Positions 53,890 through 62,559 of a stretch of 64,000 nucleotides of DNA are shown one piece after another. The position numbers were made by a program, and so were the translations under genes. The notes under the pieces were generated by a model. It had not been told where the DNA came from, made no database searches, and saw only the letters and a list, made by a program, of their open reading frames with translations. Position 1 is the first letter of the stretch, and every line of letters starts with the position of its first letter. Source of the DNA: Blautia faecis (GTDB taxonomy: Bacteria; Bacillota; Clostridia; Lachnospirales; Lachnospiraceae); the NCBI RefSeq assembly GCF_020554845.1, contig NZ_JAJCIA010000004.1, positions 100,932 to 164,931 on the forward strand, read 5' to 3'.

Positions 53890-54819
53890 CTAAAATAATG
53901 AACTGTCTTTATCAAAATGATTTACGATTGCATTGGCAGTTACAATAAAAATAAATCCTACTACAGATTGCAAAAAGCTTGCAGCTGCTGACATTCCCAC
54001 ATTGTTGTTCACCATCAAGGCACGATACACATATGTATCAATGGTCTGTGTGGTGGAATAAAGTGCACCCTGATTCATTGGAACCTGATAGAAAAGTCCG
54101 AAATCAGAGCGGAAGATCTGTCCAAGATTCAGGATTACCAGCATAATGATCGTTGGCTTTAACAGGGGCAGGGTAATACTTTTTATCTGCTGCCATTTTG
54201 TTGCACCATCCAGCATTGCTGCTTCATAATAGGTTTTGTCGATTCCCAGAATACTTGCCAGATACAAAAGCATTCCAAATCCAATCTGTTTCCACTGCTG
54301 TACAAAGGTCAGGATAAACGGCCAGAATTTCGATTCCATATACCAGGCAACTCCTTCTTTTTTCCCAAGAAGTCCCTTCACAATAGCATTGTTGACAAGG
54401 CCTGTATCTGTTGCAAGAAATGCATATACAAGATATGCAACTACAACAATAGAAATCAGATAAGGAAGAAGGATTGCTGTCTGATAAAATTTCTTTGCAA
54501 TTTTGTTCTGGATCTCATTGAACAGAATTGCCACCGTAATTCCAAAAACGGCTCCTACAAAGATCCACAGAATGTTATACAAAAGAGTATTCCGGACCAT
54601 AATGAATGCGTCCTTTGTTGCGAACAGGAATTTAAAATTCTTAAATCCAATCCATTTGCTGCCTGCAATTCCTTTCGAATAGCTGAAGGATTTAAATGCC
54701 AGCTGCATTCCGTAAAGTGGCATATAATTGTTTACGATCATATAGATCAGCCCAGGTATAAACATAATGTAAAAGGGCAGCCAGTGTTTCCAGTTGATTT
54801 TCTTTTTCTTCATATTCAC
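53890..54819 (-). CDS. Carbohydrate ABC transporter permease (LplB/YteP-type)
   Basis: A 309-residue permease of the LplB/YteP branch. Lys-rich start, first helix at about 15-35, six helices in all and the EAA loop YYEAAMLDGATKWQQIKSIT. In Bacillus the related YteP-YtcP-YtcQ system takes up rhamnogalacturonan fragments under YesM/YesN control, which matches the regulators here. The precise sugar is not known. Confidence 0.94.
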   Translation of the reverse strand: MNMKKKKINWKHWLPFYIMFIPGLIYMIVNNYMPLYGMQLAFKSFSYSKGIAGSKWIGFKNFKFLFATKDAFIMVRNTLLYNILWIFVGAVFGITVAILFNEIQNKIAKKFYQTAILLPYLISIVVVAYLVYAFLATDTGLVNNAIVKGLLGKKEGVAWYMESKFWPFILTFVQQWKQIGFGMLLYLASILGIDKTYYEAAMLDGATKWQQIKSITLPLLKPTIIMLVILNLGQIFRSDFGLFYQVPMNQGALYSTTQTIDTYVYRALMVNNNVGMSAAASFLQSVVGFIFIVTANAIVNHFDKDSSLF

Positions 54820-54833
54820 TCACACTTTCTAAA

Positions 54834-54870
54834 AAACGGTGGGGAATCTGTTATCTTTTCCCCGCCGTTT
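54834..54870 (-). terminator. Terminator between binding protein 1 and permease genes
   Basis: AAACGG(T/C)GGGG arms; on the minus strand GGCGGGGAA loops to TTCCCCACCG and is followed by TTTTTT. It lies just after the binding-protein stop and probably attenuates transcription so that binding protein exceeds permease. Confidence 0.85.
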
Positions 54871-54881
54871 CTTACTCATCT

Positions 54882-56390
54882 TTATTTCGCTGCAAGCCAC
54901 GCATCAAGCTGTTCCTGGTTTGCTGCAATTGCATCATTCATTCCTGCTGCATCCAGAGCATTCACAAATTCATCCAGATATGCCAGGGTTTCTTCTTCAC
55001 TTCCGCAAAGTCCATTCTGTAAGGTAGGTGTGTATTCTGAAATTACACTGCTGATTACAGATGCTTCTGTCTGGAAATCAGTGTCATCAAACATGTAGCC
55101 TAACAATGGAGATACGGTTGCTTCTGCTTCCTGTGCCTCGCACTGCGCGATATAATCTTCGCCGGCAGGAGCTTTTATATACATATCCTTCTGATTTCCA
55201 CCCTGATAAAACAGTGGCAGATAAGAACCGTTGCTTTCGATGATATCGGTGGAGCCTTCTGCAAAATTATAGTTGGTGCCTTCCAGACCATATTTCATGA
55301 TGTTGGCAACATCTGCATTGCTGTACAGGAAGTTCAGGAAATCCATTGCCTTGTCAGGTCTTTCACTGTTTGTTGCAATTCCCCACATGTATTCCGTTGC
55401 TGTGGAGTTTGTGATGCTGGAATCAACCAGTGTCATATAACCATATTCAAATCCGTTCTGTGCTGCAACAACCTGGTTATCGTTCATCTGCTGTGGTGTG
55501 TAATCGCCCTGTCCGCAGAACAGCTGCTGGGAATACTGATAATCAGTGCTGCTGGAGGTATCTGTAGCATCCTTTGCAATAATTCCGTCCTGTCTCCATT
55601 TATACATTCTCAGGATGTAATCTTTATAAGTATCTGTTGCATACAGGTTTTCGACGGTAAGATCTTTGGAGGAATCCATAACTGCACCATAAGCAGCTTC
55701 ACTTCCAAATGCTTCATATGGAACCATCCATGCCATCAGGTTCATATCACCGCCGCCTACGAAATGGCACATGATGTCTTCTCCGGAATCTTTTACCTCA
55801 TAAAGAACCTTTTCCAGATCATCAAGAGTTCCTTTTTCCGGAACGGTAATACCAAGCTTATCAGCGATCGTTTTGTTATAGTAGAAGCCTTTCTTTACTG
55901 CACAATACTGTCTTGCCGGAACTGCCAGCTGTTTACCGCCCACATTTCCACTATTCAGAAGATCACCAAATAAGGAAACAAGTTCCGGTCCATGTGTCTG
56001 CAGAAGATCATCTGTATTCATGTCATACAGGATATCAGAGCCAACCAGAGAGGATAATGACTGGACAGTTCCTACATGTACCAGATCGATCTTTTCATTT
56101 CCGGCGATTGCCAGGCTTGTTGTGTTCTGCAATTCACTGATCCATACATACTGAAGATCTACGGTGCAGTTGATTGCCGGAAGTGTGATCGCATTGATTG
56201 CATCTTCCATAGCCGCTTCGTCGGCAACCTCTGTACCAGGAAGCACTACCATCTGAATTGCCACCTGATAAGGATCCTCATCCATGTTGATCACGGATGA
56301 ATCTGCTGCAACAGAATACGCGCCTGTGCCTGTCAGCATACCTGCCATCATGCAGGCTGTTAATACTGTACTGATTATTTTTTTCTTCAT
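54882..56390 (-). CDS. Extracellular sugar-binding protein 1 (ABC transporter)
   Basis: A 502-residue CUT1-type solute-binding protein (YtcQ/LplA-like with C-terminal DUF3502-like region). The signal peptide (residues 1-28) ends in YSVA followed by ADSS, a signal peptidase I site. LTAC at residue 10-13 is too early to be a normal lipobox. The mature protein has GNEKIDLVHVGTVQ and KGFYYNKTIADKLGITVP. It is about four-fifths identical by eye to binding protein 2 at 58208-59734. The gene lies between the esterase and permease genes. Confidence 0.93.
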   Translation of the reverse strand: MKKKIISTVLTACMMAGMLTGTGAYSVAADSSVINMDEDPYQVAIQMVVLPGTEVADEAAMEDAINAITLPAINCTVDLQYVWISELQNTTSLAIAGNEKIDLVHVGTVQSLSSLVGSDILYDMNTDDLLQTHGPELVSLFGDLLNSGNVGGKQLAVPARQYCAVKKGFYYNKTIADKLGITVPEKGTLDDLEKVLYEVKDSGEDIMCHFVGGGDMNLMAWMVPYEAFGSEAAYGAVMDSSKDLTVENLYATDTYKDYILRMYKWRQDGIIAKDATDTSSSTDYQYSQQLFCGQGDYTPQQMNDNQVVAAQNGFEYGYMTLVDSSITNSTATEYMWGIATNSERPDKAMDFLNFLYSNADVANIMKYGLEGTNYNFAEGSTDIIESNGSYLPLFYQGGNQKDMYIKAPAGEDYIAQCEAQEAEATVSPLLGYMFDDTDFQTEASVISSVISEYTPTLQNGLCGSEEETLAYLDEFVNALDAAGMNDAIAANQEQLDAWLAAK

Positions 56391-56411
56391 TTAAATATTC
56401 CTCCTGATATT

Positions 56412-58019
56412 TTATTCTACTGGCTGCCATGCTGATTCATCGATACCAGCCAATGCATTTTCTGCTTCTCCTGCCATAAATCCGGTCAGGTCGTACAATA
56501 CCTGTACCGTACCGTCTTCATTAATTTTTCCTTTTAATACCTGGTCATCATTAAATGTAAAGAAGTACAGGTAAAACTCTGTCTCGTCATCGTTCATTGC
56601 ACAAAGAACATCCACTGCACTGCCAACTACTGTTGCCTTATAGTTCTGGTATTTTGTGTAGCCTTCCGGAATCTGTGTGTAATCTTCACCCTCAACTTCA
56701 TATGGCACATATTCAACAGGATCTGCAAGAGTCTGATCTACAAGCCACATCTTAATAAAGCTGTCATTGGATGCTCCGCAGGAAGAAGAATGTAATTTTC
56801 CGGTAGAGCTTGAATAAGTTGTTTTTCCGGTAATATTGTCCACAGCTGTGTAGGATTCATTATCTGGAAGAACCACAGTTCCATCTCCAAGCAGGTAATT
56901 ATATTGCTCTGCTGTATAGCTGTGCCATACAAGATTATCTCCAGGCTTCATTCCCAGATTCAGCAGTTTGTTATAAACTGTAGCGAAACGGATCGGCACG
57001 GAAAGAATATCGCCAAGGCTCTGTACAAACATTACAGAAGTTCCTGAATTTGCAAATGTTTCCAGTTCAGCATCGGAATATGGTGCGTTAAGATCCATTG
57101 CAGTTGCCTCTTCCAGTGTATTGTCAAGAGATACATCGAAAGGACCACCGTTAAGAAGTACGATTGCTGCTAAGTAACCCGGATACTGATTTGCAAATGT
57201 CATAGTAGCCATAGCACCAGCTGACTCTCCTGTCATATAAACACGATTCGGATCTACTTTTCCGCTCTCTACCAAACCGTCTATAGCACCTTTGATCGCT
57301 GCACAGGTTTCCTGGGTATCTACATCATTGTCACGAACAGAAGCCATTACATAACACGGAAGTTTTTTCTGGCTTTCCTCTTCTGCAAATGAAACAATAA
57401 ACGGTGCCGCATCAATTGCAGCTACTTCTCCGGCATCATTCATTCCACCATGGTTGAAAATTACCAGTGGAAGGGCTTCATCCTGTGTTTCCGGGGAATA
57501 CAGCCAATATGGAACAGTTGTGGAGCCGGATGTAGATTCCAGCAGGTCAAATGCATCAACTGTATCACATTTAATTCCGGCCATTGCCTCATCATATCCG
57601 AAGTCCAGATTCTCATTGGTACAGGTCATGGTAAATGGATCACCGTAACCACCACCACTGATTTTCAGGTAAAAAGGTTCCACCTCAATCAAAACCTGAT
57701 TTTCTGTGAATGAAACCTGTTTCGCAGGAATGTTTCTCACCTCGTGGGCCATCTGATCCATTACACAGTTGTTCATCTGGAAATCATCTGCCTTTAAATT
57801 CATCAGATCTGCTGTTGAATCAACAGTCAGAACAAAAGATGTAACACGGTAACCATAAGGGGCTAATTCACAATCTGCAGTTATGGATTTTACAAATGCC
57901 GTTTCATCTCCTGCAGCTGCTTCGGTTGCTTTGTCCTCCTCCGTATTCCCGGCTGCCCAGACTGGTGATGCTGATGTTGTCATTGCCATACAAAGCAACA
58001 TACATAACCATTTTTTCAT
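56412..58019 (-). CDS. Secreted alpha/beta hydrolase (feruloyl/acetyl esterase-like)
   Basis: A 535-residue protein with a signal peptide ending in SPVWA then AGNTE. The N-terminal 170 residues form a beta-rich region. The hydrolase core has VIFNHGGMNDAGEVAA (oxyanion), YMTGESAGAMATM (nucleophile serine) and a histidine probably in LHSSSCGASNDSF. A C-terminal beta domain (about 450-535) follows. It resembles LpqC/PHB-depolymerase-type esterases that free ferulate or acetate from plant glycans. Encoded between two binding proteins, it may prepare their ligand outside the cell. Substrate inferred, not shown. Confidence 0.82.
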   Translation of the reverse strand: MKKWLCMLLCMAMTTSASPVWAAGNTEEDKATEAAAGDETAFVKSITADCELAPYGYRVTSFVLTVDSTADLMNLKADDFQMNNCVMDQMAHEVRNIPAKQVSFTENQVLIEVEPFYLKISGGGYGDPFTMTCTNENLDFGYDEAMAGIKCDTVDAFDLLESTSGSTTVPYWLYSPETQDEALPLVIFNHGGMNDAGEVAAIDAAPFIVSFAEEESQKKLPCYVMASVRDNDVDTQETCAAIKGAIDGLVESGKVDPNRVYMTGESAGAMATMTFANQYPGYLAAIVLLNGGPFDVSLDNTLEEATAMDLNAPYSDAELETFANSGTSVMFVQSLGDILSVPIRFATVYNKLLNLGMKPGDNLVWHSYTAEQYNYLLGDGTVVLPDNESYTAVDNITGKTTYSSSTGKLHSSSCGASNDSFIKMWLVDQTLADPVEYVPYEVEGEDYTQIPEGYTKYQNYKATVVGSAVDVLCAMNDDETEFYLYFFTFNDDQVLKGKINEDGTVQVLYDLTGFMAGEAENALAGIDESAWQPVE

Positions 58020-58092
58020 TGCTCTTTCCTCCTTTTTTATTTTTCGGTCTGTTTAATTACAAGTACAATTTTAGTTATCTGGGCATAAAAAA

Positions 58093-58126
58093 AATAGTAC
58101 AATTCTAACCTTAAAATTGTACTATT
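58093..58126 (-). terminator. Strong terminator between binding protein 2 and esterase
   Basis: AATAGTACAATT and AATTGTACTATT arms around a ten-base loop; the minus strand continues TTTTTTTTATG. The esterase gene thus needs read-through or its own promoter. Confidence 0.9.
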
Positions 58127-58170
58127 ATGACCTGTTGTTAAATTTATGCTGTTGTTTTATTCTCTTATTT

Positions 58171-58203
58171 CTGGAGCATGTTTAAAAAAGGCTTTCGCTC
58201 TAG
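58171..58203. repeat. Deleted foldback element after binding protein 2
   Basis: CTGGAGCATGTTTAAAAAAG then GCTTTCGCTCTAG: one complete end plus the last bases of the other, with the interior lost. It begins 5 bases beyond the binding-protein 2 stop. Confidence 0.7.
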
Positions 58204-58207
58204 CACC

Positions 58208-59734
58208 TCACTTATGGACAGATGGAATGGAATTGTCTGTCAGCCAAGCATCCAGCTGAGCCTGATTTGCCTCAATTACTTCGTTCATTCCGGCAGCATC
58301 CAGGGCAGCCAGAAATTCATCCAGATATTCCTTGGTTTCTTCCTCGCTCCCACAAAGCCCGTTCTGCAAAATAGGAGTATACTCTGAGATCACGCTGCCA
58401 ATAACAGCAGCCTCTGTCTGATAATTGGTATCGTCAAAGGTATACCCTAAAAGTGGAGATACCTTCGCCTCCTTTTCCTGTGCCTCGCACTGTTCTATAA
58501 AATCTTCCCCGGCCGGAGTCTGTAAATACATTTCTCTCTGGTTCCCACCTACATAAAACATGGGAAAATAGGAATTATTTCGTTCAATAATATCATCAGA
58601 GCCCTCTACAAAATTATAATTTTCTCCCTCCAGACCATATTTCATAATATTGGCAACCTCTGCATTACTGTACAGAAGATTCAAAAATTCCATGGCTTTG
58701 TCTGGTCTTTCACTATTTCGCGCAATTCCCCACATACTTTCCGCCACTGAAGAATTGGTAACCTGTGCCTCCACCATTGTCATGTAGCCATATTCAAAAC
58801 CGTTTTCAGCCGCAATGTGCTGGTTTTCATTCATCTGGATGGGGCTGTAGTTACCAACGCCGCAAAACAAGCGCTGTGTATACTGATATTCATTGCCACT
58901 GGTAGTATCTGCCGGATCTTTTTCTATGATTCCGTCCTGACGCCATTTATACATTCGCAAAACATAATCCCGGTATTCTTCTGTAGCATACAGATTCTCA
59001 ACCACCGTATCTTTCGAAGAATCCATGACCGCCCCATATGCAGCTTCATTTCCATATGCTTCATATGGCACCATCCATGCCATGAGATTTATATCTCCTC
59101 CACCAACAAAATAGCACATGATGTCTTCTCCAGACGCCTTTACCTGATAGAGCACCTTTTCAAAATCATCCAGTGTCCCTTTATCCGGGACTGTGATTCC
59201 AAGCTTATCTGCAATGGTTTTATTATAATAAAAGCCTTTTTTCTCAGAATTAAACTGCTTTGCCGGAATTGCCAGCTGTCTTCCATTTACATTCCCACTT
59301 TCAAGCAGCTTTCCATACAGCGATACCAATTCCTGACCATGCTTTTGTAACAGATCATCTGTATTCATGTCATACAAAATATCTGCTCCGACCAGTGAGG
59401 ATAAAGGCTGCACTGTTCCCACATGAATCAGGTCGATTTTTTCATTTCCTGCAATTGCTAGATTGGTTGTATTTGGAAGCTCGCTGATCCAGATGAACTG
59501 CAGATCTACAGTACAGTTTATGGCAGGCAGTGTGATTGCATCAATCGCTTCCTCAATATCTGCTTCATTCTGAATCTCTGTTCCAGGCAGAACAACCATC
59601 TGGACCGCCACTTCATATGGCTCTTTAGCCTTATCTGTCTGGATAGCTGCATTAGCTTCCTTTAATCCTGTACCAGCGGTAAGTACAGCAAGCAGCCCTA
59701 TTTTCAGAATTGTCTTATGTATTTCTTTTTTCAT
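58208..59734 (-). CDS. Extracellular sugar-binding protein 2 (ABC transporter)
   Basis: A 508-residue paralogue of binding protein 1, starting MKKEIHKTILKIGLLAVLTA; AGGAG precedes this ATG. The signal peptide ends at KEANA followed by AIQTD and has no cysteine at all, so it cannot be a lipoprotein. The C-terminus differs (LTDNSIPSVHK). First gene of the long leftward series, divergent from the histidine kinase with 154 bases between starts. A strong terminator follows it. The close duplicate suggests either dosage or two related ligands. Confidence 0.93.
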   Translation of the reverse strand: MKKEIHKTILKIGLLAVLTAGTGLKEANAAIQTDKAKEPYEVAVQMVVLPGTEIQNEADIEEAIDAITLPAINCTVDLQFIWISELPNTTNLAIAGNEKIDLIHVGTVQPLSSLVGADILYDMNTDDLLQKHGQELVSLYGKLLESGNVNGRQLAIPAKQFNSEKKGFYYNKTIADKLGITVPDKGTLDDFEKVLYQVKASGEDIMCYFVGGGDINLMAWMVPYEAYGNEAAYGAVMDSSKDTVVENLYATEEYRDYVLRMYKWRQDGIIEKDPADTTSGNEYQYTQRLFCGVGNYSPIQMNENQHIAAENGFEYGYMTMVEAQVTNSSVAESMWGIARNSERPDKAMEFLNLLYSNAEVANIMKYGLEGENYNFVEGSDDIIERNNSYFPMFYVGGNQREMYLQTPAGEDFIEQCEAQEKEAKVSPLLGYTFDDTNYQTEAAVIGSVISEYTPILQNGLCGSEEETKEYLDEFLAALDAAGMNEVIEANQAQLDAWLTDNSIPSVHK

Positions 59735-59888
59735 AGTATATAACTCCTGATATGCATTGATTAATTCGGTCAACCATTTAAGTTTAGCATAAGGACTTCA
59801 GATTTTCTACTAGCAATCTGGCATTGCATAGTCAAAAAAATTATATTATGATTATAATTACGAATGTTTATCAAAGGGGAACCAGGCC
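59735..59888. promoter_or_regulatory. Divergent promoter region of the glycan locus
   Basis: It separates binding protein 2 (minus) from the histidine kinase (plus). For the kinase, TTGCAT at 59833-59838, 17 bases and TATGAT are followed by TATAAT. For the binding protein no clear pair is seen; a TTGCTA/TATGCT arrangement is possible. YesN-type regulators normally bind such regions. Confidence 0.4.
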
Positions 59889-61622
59889 ATGAAAAAATTT
59901 TCATTTAAAAAGCAGCTTTTTCTTCAATCCACTGCTGTCCGAATCATCCTGCTTATCATCGCATTGCTGATGCCATTTAATGTCATCACAATCGTTCTGA
60001 TGCGCATGACAGTCAGCAATGCACAGAGACAGGTAGAAAAAGAAATTCAAAATGCACTGGATATGAACGTATTTAATTTTACCCAGCAGCTTCAGAACGT
60101 CAGCCGACGTGAAATATATTTGTGCATAAATTCCGAAAATTCAGAATTTCAGGAATTATCCACAGCACTTGATTCCCTCAATAATGTAAAAAAGGGAAAC
60201 CTTATCCGGAAAGTGGTGCAGGATGCGGATGACCTCCGCCAGGAGCATTCCATAGCTGACCTGGTATGGTTTTCTTTTCCCCAAAACGGTTATGTTGTCA
60301 CCAGTGGAGCACCTGGTATCCAAAGCGATGCCTATCGGGAACTGATTGACAGTGTCTACGATCCCGGCAAAGGAAAAGGTATGCAATGGTCTGTTGATAC
60401 CCTTGATGACACAATGGTATTGTACGGTTCTGCAACCTGGAACAAAATCCACTGTGGCATTCTTCTGAATCTGGAACGTACCTTGCCAAAGCTTGGGCAG
60501 TCCGAAAATAAAGGCGGTAAAATTGTCTTTTTCACCAATACCGAAGAAACCATTTTTTCCCAGGAAGGAACAGACTTTTTTTCCGATACAGGTCTTAGCC
60601 TTGAGCAGCTGAAAAATTCCCGGGATTACCAGGTTTATCTGTCACCAATAGATGACTTTGGTGTTACAATGGTAGAAATAAACAAACGGGAAAGTACCTT
60701 TGGCAGTCTTCCTGTTCCTATCCGGGTTCTTGAAGTCATTTCCCTGATCCTGGTATTTTTATCCATGCCAATTCTTTTGTTTTTTGAAAGGAGATGGCTC
60801 ATTCACCCTCTTAAACGACTTACTGGTGCCATCGAAATCATTGAAAAAGGCGATCTTGATTACCGTATCGAGGAAAACTGCAAAAGCATGGAGTTTACCC
60901 AGATCAACAAAAGCTTTAACCGCATGATGGATCAGGTTTCAGACTTAAAAATTCATGTATATGAGGTTCAGCTGGAAAAGCAGCAAATCAAAATGAAATT
61001 TCTCAGTCAGCAGATCCAGCCTCATTTTATCCTGAACACCCTGAATATCCTGTACAGCTATGAGCAGGAGGAATATCCGCTGATCCAGAAAATGATTCTT
61101 CTACTCTCCCGGTATTTCCGTTATATTGTCAACGCCAATTCAGATTTTGTAACGTTGAAGGAAGAAATGGATCATATCCGGAATTATTTTGATATTCAGC
61201 AGGTACGCTATCCGGAAACTTTTTTTGCCATGGTAGAATATGCTGAGGAAATCGAGGATTGCCTGGTACCACCTCTTCTGATCCAGAATTTTGCAGAAAA
61301 TTCTATTAAGCATTCCATCCGGATCGGCAATCACATTGATATTTTCGTAATCGCTCAAAAATATGATGAAGAGCACCTTCGAATCCGGATGCTGGATACC
61401 GGTGAAGGGATTAATGAAACAACACTGAAAAAGATAAAACTTTTCCAGGAAACAGGCGAACATCAGCCGGGGCTTGGCATCGGAATCCAGAATGCAATTG
61501 AGAGATTGAAGGTTCTTTATGGGCTGAATACCAGTTTTGAAATTGGCAGGGATGAGCCACACGGAACCCGAATTTCGATCATCCTTCCGATTCATCATGC
61601 TGAGGACGAGGACGAGGATTGA
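59889..61622 (+). CDS. Sensor histidine kinase, LytS/YesM type
   Basis: A 577-residue membrane kinase with AAGGGG before the ATG. Helix 1 (residues 17-37), an extracellular sensor region (about 40-275), helix 2 (about 278-302) and a HAMP segment (HPLKRLTGAIEIIEKGDLDY) come in order. The His_kinase box is FLSQQIQPHFILNTLNILY. The HATPase has NFAENSIKHS, DTGEGIN and GLGIGIQNA. It senses an extracellular or periplasm-like sugar cue and phosphorylates the response regulator encoded 50 bases on. An unusually acidic tail (EDEDED) ends it. Confidence 0.96.
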   Translation: MKKFSFKKQLFLQSTAVRIILLIIALLMPFNVITIVLMRMTVSNAQRQVEKEIQNALDMNVFNFTQQLQNVSRREIYLCINSENSEFQELSTALDSLNNVKKGNLIRKVVQDADDLRQEHSIADLVWFSFPQNGYVVTSGAPGIQSDAYRELIDSVYDPGKGKGMQWSVDTLDDTMVLYGSATWNKIHCGILLNLERTLPKLGQSENKGGKIVFFTNTEETIFSQEGTDFFSDTGLSLEQLKNSRDYQVYLSPIDDFGVTMVEINKRESTFGSLPVPIRVLEVISLILVFLSMPILLFFERRWLIHPLKRLTGAIEIIEKGDLDYRIEENCKSMEFTQINKSFNRMMDQVSDLKIHVYEVQLEKQQIKMKFLSQQIQPHFILNTLNILYSYEQEEYPLIQKMILLLSRYFRYIVNANSDFVTLKEEMDHIRNYFDIQQVRYPETFFAMVEYAEEIEDCLVPPLLIQNFAENSIKHSIRIGNHIDIFVIAQKYDEEHLRIRMLDTGEGINETTLKKIKLFQETGEHQPGLGIGIQNAIERLKVLYGLNTSFEIGRDEPHGTRISIILPIHHAEDEDED

Positions 61623-61672
61623 GCCTTTCACTGAAGGATTTAAAAAATATTACAAAAATGGGAGAATAAGAC

Positions 61673-62455
61673 ATGCAGGCATTACTTATAGATGATGAAA
61701 TCGTTGCTGTGAACGCATTAAAACGAAGGGTAGACTGGTCCAGATATCATGTGGATCAGGTTTTTACCGCACAATCCATGCAGGAAGCCCAGGAAATATT
61801 CCGGCAGCAAAAGATTGATTTCATGCTCTGTGACATCGAAATGCCAAACGGCAGCGGTCTGGAATTATTCGAGTGGGTAAAAATCTATTATCCCCTTACG
61901 GAATGTGTTTACGTTACCTGCCACCCGGAATATAAATATATACGGAAGGCACTGAAGCTTGGAAGTGCAGATTATATACTGAAGCCTATTGACTATGAGG
62001 AACTGGATGAGGTTTTGTGTGAGCTTGTGAAACGTCTGGACAAGGCAACCGAAAATACCGAAAAGATAGAAAAAATCCCAGATGAGATCATGCAGAAGCT
62101 AATTTCCCAGAATGTACATACGGAGCAGGATCAGATGATCCGTGATGCAAAACAGTTTATCCTGGAGCATATTCAGGAAACGATCTATGTGGAAGCAATT
62201 GCCAACCAAGTCCACCTCAATGAGCAATACCTGATGCGGCTGTTCAAAAAAGAGACCGGCATGACAATTCTGGAATATATTACAAATGAACGTGTCACTA
62301 TGGCAGCAGAGCTTCTGGTGGAAACCAATTTTCCCATTGTTACCGTCGCAGACAGTGTAGGTTATGGCAATTATTCTTATTTTACCAAAATTTTCAAACG
62401 CTATATGGGCGACAATCCAAAAACTTACCGACAAAAACATAAAACAGCAGAATGA
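61673..62455 (+). CDS. Response regulator, YesN/AraC type
   Basis: A 260-residue response regulator with GGGAG before the ATG. Receiver domain 1-120: DDE at 6-8, phospho-acceptor in LCDIEMPNG (about D55), conserved lysine in DYILKPID. The C-terminal AraC-type double helix-turn-helix (about 158-258) has VEAIANQVHLNEQYLMRLFK and VADSVGYGNYSYFTKIFKRY. It would switch on the divergent transport and hydrolase genes when its kinase detects the substrate. Confidence 0.96.
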   Translation: MQALLIDDEIVAVNALKRRVDWSRYHVDQVFTAQSMQEAQEIFRQQKIDFMLCDIEMPNGSGLELFEWVKIYYPLTECVYVTCHPEYKYIRKALKLGSADYILKPIDYEELDEVLCELVKRLDKATENTEKIEKIPDEIMQKLISQNVHTEQDQMIRDAKQFILEHIQETIYVEAIANQVHLNEQYLMRLFKKETGMTILEYITNERVTMAAELLVETNFPIVTVADSVGYGNYSYFTKIFKRYMGDNPKTYRQKHKTAE

Positions 62456-62505
62456 ATTCTAAATTTCTTAATTGGCAAAATTCCAATCCTGTATTTTTCT
62501 GCCAG

Positions 62506-62543
62506 AAAGACCTGTCAGAAACTTTTTCTTAACTGACAGGTCT
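62506..62543. terminator. Bidirectional terminator between response regulator and rhaD
   Basis: GACCTGTCAG and CTGACAGGTC arms around a 14-base loop; TTTCTTTTT follows on the plus strand and TTTCTGG on the minus. It serves both convergent genes. Confidence 0.88.
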
Positions 62544-62559
62544 TTCTTTTTCCTATTAA

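Noticed and set aside
52994..54819. Missing ATPase of the ABC transporter as a sign of a broken system
   Set aside because: CUT1 transporters of this branch in Firmicutes commonly share one MsmX-type ATPase encoded elsewhere.
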